Of a stretch of 37,194 bases of DNA, positions 1 to 9,084 are shown piece by piece. The first letter of the stretch is position 1, and every line of letters begins with the position of its first letter. A program made the translations under genes and the position numbers. Below the pieces are notes generated by a model. The model worked only from the letters and a program-made list of their open reading frames with translations, made no database searches and had not been told where the DNA came from. The stretch is from an uncultured bacterium (GTDB lineage Bacteria; Verrucomicrobiota; Kiritimatiellia; RFP12; UBA1067), in contig URIT01000015.1 of NCBI GenBank assembly GCA_900547945.1, forward strand, positions 1 to 37,194. Direction: 5' to 3'.

Positions 1-914
1 CGGACGCGGCCGGGGCGAGGGGCGCGGGCGCCACGGGGAGCGCGCGCCCCAGGAGGCGCTTCGCGAGGCGGTTCAGCTCGTACTTCGCGCAGACGGCGGC
101 GACCCGTTCCCCGTCGAGCGGCGGGCGGGCGAAGGCATTCCAGTCGATGTCCCCCAACGGCACGTCCCGGCGGATCGTCGTGAGGAACTTCGACATCTTC
201 GCGTCCTCGGCCCCGGCGGCGATCCGCTCGCCGAGCCGGCCCTTGATCTCGCCCGCGTGGGCGATGATCTCCTCCACGCTGCCATACTGGGCGAGCAGAG
301 TACTGGCCGTCTTCTCGCCGACGCCCCTGATGCCGGGGATGTTGTCGGACGTGTCGCCCGCGAGGGCGAGGTAGTCGATCATCTGCGCGGGGGCGGCGAG
401 CGACCAGTGCTCCTTCACACGCGCCTCGTCGTAGATAGTCGGCCCCTCCTTGCCGTGGCCGGGGCGGAAGAGGCGGATGTGCGGCCCCACGAGCTGCGCG
501 GCGTCCTTGTCCGGCGTCGCGCAGTAGACCTCGAAGCCCTCCTGCGCCGCCCGCGTCGCGAGCGTGCCCATCACGTCGTCGGCCTCGAAGCCCTCCTTGC
601 GGACGATGGGGAGGCCCAGCGCCTCGGCGAGCTCGAAGGCGTAGGGGATGTTCGCCGCGAGGTCCTCGGGCATCTGCTCGCGCTGCGCCTTGTACGGCGG
701 ATACGCCTCGTGGCGGAACGTGGGCCCGCCGGGGTCCATCGCGAGCACCGCGTGCGTGGGCCCGTATTCGCCGAGGATGGAGGTGACGCCGTTCGCGAAA
801 CCGATGAGGGCGGAGACGTTGAGCCCCGTGCTCGTCATGCGCGGACTGCGCAGGAACACGAAATGCCCCCGGTAGAGGAACGGCATGAGGTCGATGATGA
901 AAAGCTTCTTCACG
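1..914 (-). CDS. polA: DNA polymerase I, N-terminal 5'-3' exonuclease part (partial, runs off window)
   Basis: Reads from a GTG start at 914 to the left edge without a stop, giving 304 residues. This is the FEN-type 5' nuclease domain that removes RNA primers and flaps. Visible family motifs are D8 in IIDLMPFLYRG, the acidic EADD (110-113), TPDKD (133-137), and GDTSDNIPG (186-194) followed by the helix-hairpin-helix GVGEKTA. After the domain comes an Ala/Pro-rich linker (about 291-304), which suggests the protein continues into exonuclease and polymerase domains, although a stand-alone flap nuclease cannot be excluded. The GTG start was chosen because it precedes the conserved KKLFIIDL strand and lies 7 nt after an extended -10 box. 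No Shine-Dalgarno is visible, so the mRNA may be leaderless. Confidence 0.9.
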
Positions 915-921
915 CGGGATA

Positions 922-930
922 GTTTACCAC
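922..930 (-). promoter_or_regulatory. Extended -10 box (TGGTAAACT) of polA
   Basis: TGG plus TAAACT ends 7 nt before the polA GTG. No ribosome-binding site fits in between. It matches the TGnTATACT form seen at other genes in this window. Confidence 0.55.
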
Positions 931-984
931 ACCCGAGTGAGAATGGCTCGCCCGAGTTGCGGAAGGACGCACGGGCGGGGCAAC

Positions 985-1066
985 TGGTGGGCGCGGCGGG
1001 ACTTGAACCCGCACTCTTGCGAACTGGAACCTAAATCCAGCGTGTCTGCCATTCCACCACGCGCCC
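985..1066 (-). tRNA. tRNA-Leu, anticodon UAG, CCA encoded
   Basis: The minus strand folds into a cloverleaf with acceptor stem GGGCGCG/CGCGCCC. The anticodon stem CTGGA/TCCAG encloses the loop TTTAGGT, so the anticodon is UAG (complement at 1031-1033), reading CUA and other CUN codons. The T arm is GCGGG-TTCAAGT-CCCGC, with a long type II variable arm, discriminator A and an encoded 3' CCA at 985-987. Length 82 nt. Confidence 0.95.
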
Positions 1067-1152
1067 GAAAGAGAAGGACATGAGTGTAGCGCATCCGGCG
1101 GCGCTTGGCAAGCGGGGCGCGAGGCTTTCCGGTTGAGGGAAGATGCGCAATG

Positions 1153-1161
1153 TGCTAGACT
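1153..1161 (+). promoter_or_regulatory. Extended -10 box (TGCTAGACT) upstream of the LamG protein
   Basis: TGC plus TAGACT lies 50 nt before the chosen ATG at 1212. An in-frame ATG at 1173 lies 11 nt after the box and would give a nearly leaderless, N-terminally longer protein. Confidence 0.45.
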
Positions 1162-1211
1162 TGCATTGCCTTATGGCGTGTATTATTCATCTCGATGGAT
1201 GGAGAGTGAAG

Positions 1212-4200
1212 ATGGTGCGGAAACTCTTGGGTGCCTGCCTTTTGGGCGGCTGCGGCGTGCTGGCGGCGGCGGAGATCGCCTTCACCGGGGGCGCGGACGG
1301 CGCGGGAACCGACTTGGCGGCCGCCACCAACTGGGCCGGCGGGGCACTGCCCGGCGCGGAGGACGTCGGCGTCGTCGACTATGCGACGTTCACGGGCGGC
1401 GGGGCGCTGACGGTGGGGCGCGACCTCGGGCTCGGCGGCCTCAGGATCCGCAACGCGACCGCGTCGACGGCGCTGTCCCTTGATGGCGCGTCTACGCTTT
1501 CGCTCGGCGCGGCGGGCCTTTCCGTCCATACGAACGCGGCGATGACGATCCGCGTGCCGATCGCGGTGACGGCGGCCTCGACCTGGCAGTTCTCCCGCGG
1601 GGCGCTCGCGCTCTGCTCGACGTTCAGCGGGACGGCGGCGCTGACCGTCCAGGGCGCGAACGCGATCAGCATCTATGCCGCGCTTGGCTATGACGGAGAC
1701 ATCCTGTTCGACTCCTGGGGGCTTCGGTTCTACACGGCGGGCAAGATGGCGCGGTCGGTCAAGAGCATCGGCGCGGAGAAGGACATCCGCGAAAGCTTTG
1801 TGAGCGTCAACGTCGGCGGCGAGATCCGCTGGTCGGACGTGTTCACGGGAGGCACGTTTGAATACACGACCTGGCGCCGGCTCTACGTGGCCGCCACGAA
1901 CAACGCGCCCGCCTGCGCACATCTCGTGATGGACGACCCGCAGGACCTCTTCTTCCAGAACGGCCCCTACCGCAGCGGAATCGCAAGCGGCATCTTCGAC
2001 CAGCGCGACGGGTTCGTGAAGGTCGTGGGGCCCAACTACGGCTTCTCGGTCGGCTCGTTCGAGGTGGGCGCGGCGACCGGCGCCAAGCGCAACGACGGGC
2101 GCTTCCCGGTTGAATACAGGCTTTCAGGCGGGTCGAACGACACGGCCTATGTGTTCATCGGCGAGGACGCGAGGTTTTTCACCAACAACCCCGTCCTCAA
2201 GCAGAGCGGCGGCCTCTCCAAGGTCCACAAGGGCATCTACCTCGGCGCCGCGACGGACAGCTCGGACGTCGGCTTCGGCGAATACCAGCTGAGCGGGGGC
2301 CGGCTCTACGTGCGCGACGGGACGGTCGCCGGCGAGTCGGGCAGCGACCACCAGACGCGCGGCCTTGTGTTCTGCCATCCGTTCGGCGGCCTCGGCCAGT
2401 GCCCGGGCGTCTTCACGCAGACGGGCGGAACGAACACGACGCTCACCGTGAAGTTCGGCCCGGACACGCAGGCATGGAACGTCAAGCCGCCGCAGAGCAT
2501 CAACACGGGCTTCGGCCTCTTCGACCTTCGGGGCGGCGTGGTGACCTTCACCGACCCGACGAGCCCCTTCTCGTTCGGCGCCGGCTGGAACGCGGACGCG
2601 ACGAACGCGACCTACCGCATCAACGTCTCGGGCGGCACGATGAACTTCAAGGACGGGCAGCGGATCGCCGCGCAGATCGAAATCCCCCCGGCGGAGACGG
2701 AAAGCACGTGGCACGCGGCGTCGGGCACGGTGACAGTCGACGCGCCCGTCTCGGGGCTCGGCACGCTGAAGAAGACGGGCGCGGGCCAGCTCATCCTCAA
2801 CAACATGAACCGCTTTGGCGGCACGCTCAAGGTGGCGGAGGGCACGGTGAAGATGGCCGCCGCGCCGGAAGACGACAGCGCGTTCGACGACGCAGGCGAC
2901 ACCTGCTGGATATGGACGGCCGACACCTTCGCCGCGACGCACACGAACAACCAGGACGTGGCGAGCTGGTCGGACGGGCGGCATGGGGTCACGGCGCTCG
3001 ACTGGACATACGAAGGCTCCGTGTTCCACGCGGAATGGCTGAAGGACCCGACGTTCACGCAGGACGGCCAGACCGGCCTTCTCAAGGGCTATCCGAAGCA
3101 TCTGCCGACGTTCTCGACGAACGACTACTTCAACGGGCACGGCTCGGTGCGCTTCGCCGGGACGCTCCTCCAGGTCCCGGGCGCGGACAATCCGCTCGCC
3201 GGCGCGACCAACTGGACGGTCGCGGTCGTCTACCGCGAGAACGGCGAGGGCTCCGACAGCTGCTGGTACGGCACGCCGATCTTCGGGGGCACGGAGTACT
3301 GGTTCAGCGGCATGGACACGGTGATCCTGACGATGGACGCATCGAACCGAATGGGCCTGAACGCCGTCTACATGAAGGACGGGACGACGCGCACGATCGA
3401 GAAGATCGCCTCGCGCGCGGGCAGGAACCTACGCCAGAAGGCCTGCGTGGCGGTCTGCACGATGAACGGCAACGCCTATTCGCTGAACGTCAACGGCCAC
3501 TACACGAACGCCGTGCTTTCCGGCAGCGCCGTGCGGCCGATGTTCAAGTACGGGGACGACAGCCTGCCGCTCAACTTCGGCGGCCACTTCCCGGACATTG
3601 CAAACTTCAACAGCGGCAACGTGTACATCGCGGAGATCCGGGCCTACCGCGACCGGTCGTTCACGGAGGCGCAGCAGAATCTGCTCGCGCGCAAGCTCAT
3701 GGAGAAGTACGTCGGCGCGGGCGGGGCCGAGTTCGACGCCGAGCTGAACGCGCGCCTGCCCGCGACGATGCGCGGCGAGGCGGCGCCGGCGGCGCCGAAG
3801 GCGACGGACTACGAGTGGACGGCGGACGCGGCGAACGCGCTCGCGGACGGCGCGGAGGTGACATCGCTCGCGGCGGTCGGCGGCGGAAAGGCGGCGACCA
3901 TCTCCGAGGCGGGGGCGGAAAGAGGCCCCACGCTCGTGAAGGACGCATACAACGGCCACAGCGCGCTCCGGTTCCGTTCGGCGGACAAGACGGCGCTCGG
4001 CATCGCGGCGGCGGATGTGCCCGTGGACAGGAAGGATTTTGCGATTGCGGTCGTGTTCGCCACGAAGACGGACGCGCCCGCCGCGGCCCAGGCCGTCTTC
4101 CGCAAGGACAGCGGCACGGGCATCGCGGTGCAGGACCTGGGGACGGACGGCGGCCATCTGGGCTTCACCTTCCACCGCGAAGGCACGTTGCTCGCGGGCT

Positions 4201-5027
4201 ACAACTGGAGCTGGTTCGTCAACCGCCGCCCGTTCAGGCTGAACGACGGGATGCCGCACGTGGCGGTGTTCACGCGCGATGCGGCCGGCAGCTATGTGTA
4301 CATGGTCGACGGCCGCGCCCAATCGGACACCACGTCCGACCGCGGCGCAAACGGAACCCGGCGGCTGCTGCTGGGCAAACTCGCGACAGGGCAGGACGCG
4401 GGGCACTTCGACGGGGACATCCTGGCGGTGCGGCTGTACCATGAGAAGCTGACGCTCGACGAGGCGCGGGCGGTCAGCGAACACTATGCGTACACCTACG
4501 GCTTCCGCCTGCTGCCCTACCTGAAGACGGCGGAGAACGTGGCGGACAACGGGTTCGGGCGGGTCGCGCTCGACGTCGGCGCGGACGGCACGCTGGTGCT
4601 TCCCTACTCGCAGACGGCGCCGTTCACGGTTTCGGAGGGGCGTTCGCTCACGGGCACCGGACGGGTGGTGGGCTCGGTGCGCTTCGGGCAGGGCGGCGTG
4701 CTCAATGCGGCGGACGACCTGCCGGAGATCGACGACCTTCAGTTCGCGGACGGCATGGTCATAAGGGTCGGCCCCGGCGCGAAGCTGCCGCTCGACGGAA
4801 CGGCGGTCGCCACGGTGAGCGGAAAGATCACCCTCGACGCCACGGGATTCGCCGCTTCCGGCGACGGCCCCTCCCGCATCGAGGTTCTCATGGGGCTCGG
4901 CGAGGGCGTGGTCCGGGACGGCACGCAGTTCGTGGTGTCCGGCCTGGGCGGCAGCGCACGGGCAGAAGTCGGGAACGGCACGGTGGCGATCGTGCGCTCG
5001 GTCGGCACGCTGCTGACCATCCGCTAG
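1212..5027 (+). CDS. Large secreted protein with autotransporter-type repeat and two LamG-like domains
   Basis: 1271 residues from the ATG at 1212. This start follows a GGAG ribosome site and opens a clear signal peptide (MVRKLLGACLLGG..VLAAAE, cleavage near residue 20). In-frame ATGs at 1143 and 1173 would put a long charged stretch before it. The first ~510 residues are Gly/Thr/Asn-rich beta-strand sequence of the kind found in surface beta-helix proteins. A PATR-like segment (GTLKKTGAGQLILNN, then GGTLKVAEGTVKM) is near residues 516-548. Two concanavalin/LamG-like domains follow at about 563-835 and 866-1097, each closing with an EIRAYR or AVRLYH strand typical of the fold. The C-terminus ends SVGTLLTIR, a tail shared with two other secreted proteins in this window. 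The likely role is surface glycan binding or adhesion; no catalytic residues are recognised. It appears to be transcribed alone. Confidence 0.8.
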   Translation: MVRKLLGACLLGGCGVLAAAEIAFTGGADGAGTDLAAATNWAGGALPGAEDVGVVDYATFTGGGALTVGRDLGLGGLRIRNATASTALSLDGASTLSLGAAGLSVHTNAAMTIRVPIAVTAASTWQFSRGALALCSTFSGTAALTVQGANAISIYAALGYDGDILFDSWGLRFYTAGKMARSVKSIGAEKDIRESFVSVNVGGEIRWSDVFTGGTFEYTTWRRLYVAATNNAPACAHLVMDDPQDLFFQNGPYRSGIASGIFDQRDGFVKVVGPNYGFSVGSFEVGAATGAKRNDGRFPVEYRLSGGSNDTAYVFIGEDARFFTNNPVLKQSGGLSKVHKGIYLGAATDSSDVGFGEYQLSGGRLYVRDGTVAGESGSDHQTRGLVFCHPFGGLGQCPGVFTQTGGTNTTLTVKFGPDTQAWNVKPPQSINTGFGLFDLRGGVVTFTDPTSPFSFGAGWNADATNATYRINVSGGTMNFKDGQRIAAQIEIPPAETESTWHAASGTVTVDAPVSGLGTLKKTGAGQLILNNMNRFGGTLKVAEGTVKMAAAPEDDSAFDDAGDTCWIWTADTFAATHTNNQDVASWSDGRHGVTALDWTYEGSVFHAEWLKDPTFTQDGQTGLLKGYPKHLPTFSTNDYFNGHGSVRFAGTLLQVPGADNPLAGATNWTVAVVYRENGEGSDSCWYGTPIFGGTEYWFSGMDTVILTMDASNRMGLNAVYMKDGTTRTIEKIASRAGRNLRQKACVAVCTMNGNAYSLNVNGHYTNAVLSGSAVRPMFKYGDDSLPLNFGGHFPDIANFNSGNVYIAEIRAYRDRSFTEAQQNLLARKLMEKYVGAGGAEFDAELNARLPATMRGEAAPAAPKATDYEWTADAANALADGAEVTSLAAVGGGKAATISEAGAERGPTLVKDAYNGHSALRFRSADKTALGIAAADVPVDRKDFAIAVVFATKTDAPAAAQAVFRKDSGTGIAVQDLGTDGGHLGFTFHREGTLLAGYNWSWFVNRRPFRLNDGMPHVAVFTRDAAGSYVYMVDGRAQSDTTSDRGANGTRRLLLGKLATGQDAGHFDGDILAVRLYHEKLTLDEARAVSEHYAYTYGFRLLPYLKTAENVADNGFGRVALDVGADGTLVLPYSQTAPFTVSEGRSLTGTGRVVGSVRFGQGGVLNAADDLPEIDDLQFADGMVIRVGPGAKLPLDGTAVATVSGKITLDATGFAASGDGPSRIEVLMGLGEGVVRDGTQFVVSGLGGSARAEVGNGTVAIVRSVGTLLTIR

Positions 5028-5040
5028 CCACCCCGTTTTT

Positions 5041-5049
5041 TGGTATACT
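5041..5049 (+). promoter_or_regulatory. Extended -10 box (TGGTATACT) of tgt
   Basis: The box ends 9 nt before the tgt ATG. The normal transcription start, 6-8 nt downstream, would fall at or within 3 nt of the start codon. Confidence 0.65.
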
Positions 5050-5058
5050 TTACGTTTC

Positions 5059-6183
5059 ATGCAACCCGGAGTCTTCGAAATTCACGCCCAGGACGCTCAT
5101 TCGCGCGCGCGCGCGGGCGTCCTCTGGACGGCGCACGGTCCCGTCGAGACCCCCGTCTTCATGCCGGTGGGCACCCAAGGTACCGTCAAGGCGCTCGAAC
5201 CGCGCGACCTGGAGGAGAACGGCGCGCAGATCATCCTCGGCAACACCTACCACCTCAACCTACGCCCCGGCATGGACGTGATGGCGCACGCGGGCGGCCT
5301 CCATGCGTTCATGAACTGGCACAGGCCCATCCTCACGGACTCGGGCGGCTTCCAGGTGTTCTCGCTCGCGAAGATGCGCAAACTCACGCCCGAGGGCTGC
5401 TGGTTCAACTCGCACCTCGACGGCCGCCGCATCTTCCTCGGCCCGCGCGAGTCGATGGAGATCCAGCGTATCATCGGTAGCGACATCGCGATGGTGTTCG
5501 ACGAATGCCTGCCCTGGCCCTGCGACCGCGCCCGTGCCGAGCAGAGCGTCGCGACCACGCTCGCCTGGGCGAAGATGTCGCAGGAGGCCCCGCACGCGCC
5601 CGGCCAGCTCGTCTTCGGCATCGTGCAGGGCGGCATCTACGACGACATCCGCCGCCACTGCGCCGAGGAGCTTGCGGAGATGGCCTTCCCCGGCTACGCG
5701 ATCGGCGGCGTCTCGGTGGGCGAGCCGGAGGCGGCGATGTACCAGGCCGTGGACGCCACGGTCCCCTACCTCCCCGTCGAGAAGCCGCGCTACGTGATGG
5801 GCCTCGGCGTGATGACGCAGATGGCCGAGTGCGTCGCGCGCGGCGTGGACATGTTCGACTGCGTGATCCCCACGCGCGTCGCCCGCCACGGCACGGCGCT
5901 CACCCGCCACGGCAACGTCGCCATCAAGGCGGCGAAGTGGGCGAAGGACCTCTCGCCCGTCGAGGAGGGCTGCACCTGCTACTGCTGCCGGAACTTCACG
6001 CGCAGCTACGTGCGCCACCTGCTGCACGCGGGGGAGATCCTCGGCGTGCGCCTCCTCACGATCCACAACGTCCACCGCCTCTGCGCGTTCGCGCGGGAGA
6101 TGCGCGCGGCCATCCTGGACGGCACGTTCGGGGCGTGGCGGGCGCAGCTCCACGCGGACCAGCGCGGAAACGGACAGAATTAG
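5059..6183 (+). CDS. tgt: Queuine/preQ1 tRNA-guanine transglycosylase
   Basis: 374 residues, the normal length for bacterial Tgt, which swaps guanine-34 for preQ1 in GUN-anticodon tRNAs during queuosine synthesis. The general-base Asp is in DSGGFQVFSL (D94). The substrate loop is AIGGVSVGE. The nucleophile Asp is in DMFDCVIPTR (D267). The zinc site is C305-x-C307-x2-C310 with H336. The ATG at 5059 lies 9 nt after an extended -10 box, with no Shine-Dalgarno. yajC follows 32 nt downstream, a common tgt-yajC order in bacteria, although secD/secF do not follow here. Confidence 0.97.
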   Translation: MQPGVFEIHAQDAHSRARAGVLWTAHGPVETPVFMPVGTQGTVKALEPRDLEENGAQIILGNTYHLNLRPGMDVMAHAGGLHAFMNWHRPILTDSGGFQVFSLAKMRKLTPEGCWFNSHLDGRRIFLGPRESMEIQRIIGSDIAMVFDECLPWPCDRARAEQSVATTLAWAKMSQEAPHAPGQLVFGIVQGGIYDDIRRHCAEELAEMAFPGYAIGGVSVGEPEAAMYQAVDATVPYLPVEKPRYVMGLGVMTQMAECVARGVDMFDCVIPTRVARHGTALTRHGNVAIKAAKWAKDLSPVEEGCTCYCCRNFTRSYVRHLLHAGEILGVRLLTIHNVHRLCAFAREMRAAILDGTFGAWRAQLHADQRGNGQN

Positions 6184-6215
6184 AAACGAAACCAACCAAA
6201 GGAACAGAGACGAAC

Positions 6216-6635
6216 ATGAACACTCCGATGATCTTCGCACAGGCGGCCGCCCCTGCGGCCCCGACCGTCCAGGCCGCCGCGCCGTCCGCCCCCGCACCGG
6301 TGACGGCGACCGAGGTCCAGCCCGCCGGCGCCGACGCCCCGCAGGCGCCCCAGACGCAGCAGGGCGGCTTCATGATGCCCGTCATGATGCTGCTCCTCAT
6401 CGCGCTCTTCTACGTGATGATGATCCGTCCGCAACAGCGCAAGGAGAAGGAGCGCCGGAAGATGATCGACGAGCTCCGCGCGGGCAAGAAGGTGATCTTC
6501 GCGGGCGGCCTGATGGGTAAGATCGTCGAGGCGAAGGAGAAGACCTTTAAGATCGAGATCGCGGGCGACGTGGTCATCGAGGTGGCGCGCGCCGCCGTGC
6601 AGACCGTCGTCGAGGAGACGCCCGAGACCAAGTAG
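6216..6635 (+). CDS. yajC: Preprotein translocase accessory subunit YajC
   Basis: 139 residues, a small membrane partner of SecDF and the Sec translocon. An Ala/Pro-rich N-terminal tail of about 50 residues is longer than usual. It is followed by one membrane helix (GGFMMPVMMLLLIALFYVMM, about 51-70) and the family signature IRPQQRKEKERRKMIDEL. The cytoplasmic domain contains GKKVIFAGGLMGKIVEAKE. The ATG at 6216 is preferred: it follows AAAGGA at a slightly long distance and starts after the tgt stop, whereas upstream in-frame starts lie inside tgt. Confidence 0.95.
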   Translation: MNTPMIFAQAAAPAAPTVQAAAPSAPAPVTATEVQPAGADAPQAPQTQQGGFMMPVMMLLLIALFYVMMIRPQQRKEKERRKMIDELRAGKKVIFAGGLMGKIVEAKEKTFKIEIAGDVVIEVARAAVQTVVEETPETK

Positions 6636-6647
6636 GGCGACACCCGC

Positions 6648-7616
6648 ATGGGATACGCGCGCGGACGGTTCGGGGTGGAATACCAGCCCCACGGGAACAC
6701 GGAGACGCACCGTCTCCGCTGGTTCGTGGGGATCGTCACCCTGCTCGTCCTCGCCGCGTTCACCTGGTACCGCCTTTCGCACCGCACGCCCGCGCCGAAG
6801 CCACCCCGGGAGGCGGACGCGCGCGCCCCGGTCTCGGTCTCCGACCCGGTCGGGACGCCCACGCCGCGCGCGCGGCCCGAGGCGGTGACCACGGCCAGGC
6901 CCCCTGCGCCCTCCGCCGTCCTCACGAACGCCCCGCGCCGCACCGCCGTCCGGACGCCGCCCACGAAGCAGACGCCGCAGGTGCTGCGGCTCGTCGGATC
7001 CTGGCTCGCGACCGCCTCCACGCGCTCCGAGAAGGAGCAGGTGCTCCTCCAGCGCCTCGCCGAGGCCGAACGCCAGGGCAACGTGCCCCTCGCGATCGAC
7101 TCGCTCAAGAAGCTCTATGACCGCCCGACGATGGCGGACATCCGCGACCCCCTCATGCGCCGTCTCGGCGACCTCAACGTGGCCCACCTCTTTTCCGGCA
7201 AGACGACGCCCTGGACGGTCGTCGTCACCGTGAAGCGCGGCGACAGCCTCAACCGCATCGCGCGCGAGCACCGCTCCACGCCCGCCGTCGTCGCGAAGCT
7301 CAACCCGCGCGTCAAGTGGGAACGGCTCCAGCCCGGCGACGCCGTGCGCGTGCTGGACTTCCCCAACGCCGTCCTCGTGATCTACAAGCAGCTCGGCTAC
7401 GCGGACCTCTCGCTCAAGAACGGACAGTTCTTCCGCCGCTACATCCTCTCCATCGCGAAGTCCACCCCCTGCTCCGTCTACCCCATCTCCCCCGAATCCG
7501 GCGCCACCGTGCATGCCCGCTTCCGCGAACTCGGCATCCGGGCCTCCTCCCCCGACCGCGCGGAACTCGACCTGTTCCTCGCCCCCGGCTCGCGCATCAC
7601 CGTCGCCGAACAATGA
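6648..7616 (+). CDS. Membrane-anchored LysM protein with a degenerate L,D-transpeptidase-like C-terminus
   Basis: 322 residues starting 12 nt after the yajC stop, so probably in the same transcript. One membrane helix lies near residues 24-41 (RWFVGIVTLLVLAAF), followed by a Pro/Ala/Arg-rich periplasmic linker and a LysM peptidoglycan-binding domain at about 193-238 (VKRGDSLNRIAREH ... LQPGDAVRVL). The tail resembles the two ends of a YkuD domain: VLVIYKQLGYADLSL and FFRRYILS (241-270), then LGIRASSPDRAELDLFLAPG and SRITV (about 295-318). The central part and the catalytic SxGC cysteine are absent, so enzymatic activity is unlikely. This tail assignment is an inference from motif resemblance; the LysM call is firm. 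Likely role: cell-wall binding. Confidence 0.75.
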   Translation: MGYARGRFGVEYQPHGNTETHRLRWFVGIVTLLVLAAFTWYRLSHRTPAPKPPREADARAPVSVSDPVGTPTPRARPEAVTTARPPAPSAVLTNAPRRTAVRTPPTKQTPQVLRLVGSWLATASTRSEKEQVLLQRLAEAERQGNVPLAIDSLKKLYDRPTMADIRDPLMRRLGDLNVAHLFSGKTTPWTVVVTVKRGDSLNRIAREHRSTPAVVAKLNPRVKWERLQPGDAVRVLDFPNAVLVIYKQLGYADLSLKNGQFFRRYILSIAKSTPCSVYPISPESGATVHARFRELGIRASSPDRAELDLFLAPGSRITVAEQ

Positions 7617-7701
7617 CTTTTGAATGGAACAGTGGAACGCCGATGCTTCGCATACGCCCGTCGCCTGCGTTTCAGCGGGGCCTCCGAAGAGACTGACTTT
7701 T

Positions 7702-7710
7702 TGATATACT
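7702..7710 (+). promoter_or_regulatory. Extended -10 box (TGATATACT) of serS
   Basis: The box lies 34 nt before the serS ATG. The leader contains AAAAGGAAAGAAG as a ribosome site, so unlike tgt this mRNA has a normal short leader. Confidence 0.55.
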
Positions 7711-7744
7711 GACACCAAGTTTCCAAAAGGAAAGAAGCAAGACC

Positions 7745-9046
7745 ATGATCGACATCAAGAAGATCCGCGAAGACTTCGACAGCACGGTCGCGCAGCTCGC
7801 GCGCCGCGGCGTCGAACAGGAGAAGGTCGCGAAAGCGCGCGACCTCGACGCGAAGCGCCGTACCCTCCTTGCCGAAACCGAAACGCTCAAGGCGAAGCGC
7901 AACGCCGCCTCCAAGGAAATCGGCGCCCTCGCGAAGTCCGGCGGCGACATCTCCGCCGCCAAGGCCGAAATGCGCACGATCGGCGACCGCATCGCCGAGA
8001 TCGACCGCGAACTCGCCCAGGTCGAGACGGATCTGCGCGAAACGCTGCTCATGATCCCGAACATCCCGGCGCCGGAGATCCCCACTGGACCCGACTCCAG
8101 CGCGAACAAGGTCATCCGCCACGTCGGCGAATGGAAGGATCCCGCCTACCCGATTCCCGACCACATGCAGATCGGCGAAAGGCTCGGAATCTTCGACTTC
8201 CCGCGCGGCGTCAAGCTCACCGGTACCGGCTTCCCGATCATCCTCGGCCAGGGCGCCAAGCTCCAGCGCGCCCTCATCCAGTACATGCTCGACCTCCACT
8301 GCCAGAAGCAGGGCTACACCGAGATGCTGCCCCCCTTCATGGTGAACAGTGCCTCGATGACGGGCACCGGACAGCTCCCGAAGTTCGCCGAAGACCTCTA
8401 CCACTGCAACGTGGACGACTTCTGGATGATCCCGACGGCCGAGGTGCCCGTCACGAACTTCTACCGCGACGACATCTTCGATGGCGTGAAGCTGCCGAAG
8501 ATCACGCCCGAGTCCCCCGTCAAGCTCACCGCCTACACGCCCTGCTTCCGCCGCGAGGCGGGTTCGGCCGGCAAGATGACGCGCGGCATGCTGCGCGTCC
8601 ACCAGTTCGACAAGGTCGAGATGGTCAACTTCGTCCACCCCTCCACGAGCTTCCAGCAGCTTGAAACGCTCGTGAAGGAGGCGGAGGACGTGCTCACCGG
8701 CCTCGGCCTCGCGTTCCGCGTGATCATGCTCAGCTCCGGCGACATGGGCTTCTCGGCCGCCAAGTGCTACGACCTCGAACTCTGGGCGCCGGGCGAACAG
8801 CAGTGGCTGGAGGTCAGCTCCTGCAGCTGCTTCACCGACTACCAGGCCCGCCGCCTGAACTGCCGCTTCAAGGACGCGGACGGCAAGACGAAGCTCGTCC
8901 ACACGCTCAACGGTTCGGGCGTCGCCCTGCCGCGCCTCATGGTCGCGCTCCTCGAACAGCACCTCCAGGCCGACGGCTCGGTCCTCATCCCAGAAGTGCT
9001 CCGCCCCTACATGGGCGGAAAGGACCGCCTCGTCCCCGTGAAGTAG
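7745..9046 (+). CDS. serS: Seryl-tRNA synthetase
   Basis: 433 residues, typical for bacterial class II SerRS, which charges tRNA-Ser (and tRNA-Sec) with serine. The N-terminal tRNA-binding coiled coil spans about residues 28-100 (charged heptads after MIDIKKIREDFD). Motif 2 is FRREAGSAGKMTRGMLRVHQ (about 268-287), and motif 3 is NGSGVALPRLMVALLEQ (about 390-406). The start follows a purine-rich ribosome site in AAAAGGAAAGAAGC. The gene ends 38 nt from the oppositely oriented gene that ends at 9085. Confidence 0.97.
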   Translation: MIDIKKIREDFDSTVAQLARRGVEQEKVAKARDLDAKRRTLLAETETLKAKRNAASKEIGALAKSGGDISAAKAEMRTIGDRIAEIDRELAQVETDLRETLLMIPNIPAPEIPTGPDSSANKVIRHVGEWKDPAYPIPDHMQIGERLGIFDFPRGVKLTGTGFPIILGQGAKLQRALIQYMLDLHCQKQGYTEMLPPFMVNSASMTGTGQLPKFAEDLYHCNVDDFWMIPTAEVPVTNFYRDDIFDGVKLPKITPESPVKLTAYTPCFRREAGSAGKMTRGMLRVHQFDKVEMVNFVHPSTSFQQLETLVKEAEDVLTGLGLAFRVIMLSSGDMGFSAAKCYDLELWAPGEQQWLEVSSCSCFTDYQARRLNCRFKDADGKTKLVHTLNGSGVALPRLMVALLEQHLQADGSVLIPEVLRPYMGGKDRLVPVK

Positions 9047-9084
9047 GGTGCCCCGCGCGGGAGGGCCGCAATTCAGCGCGGCCG

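Noticed and set aside
1155..5060. Minus-strand reading frames opposite the large LamG gene
   Set aside because: Arg/Val-rich shadow translations without start signals; the plus frame has a signal peptide and LamG domains.
7617..7701. Remnant of the GxxExxY element upstream of serS (AGTGGAACGCC resembles AGTGGAGCGCC in the right arm)
   Set aside because: Only about 11 bases are similar and no repeat ends or duplication were found; could be chance. Otherwise nothing was seen in this gap.
7617..7744. T-box or other riboswitch upstream of serS
   Set aside because: The promoter box lies only 34 nt from the start codon, leaving no room for a T-box leader.
9063..9082. Rho-independent terminator between serS and the convergent gene
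   Set aside because: GGCCGC/GCGGCC can pair, but there is no T tract on either strand; too weak to annotate.
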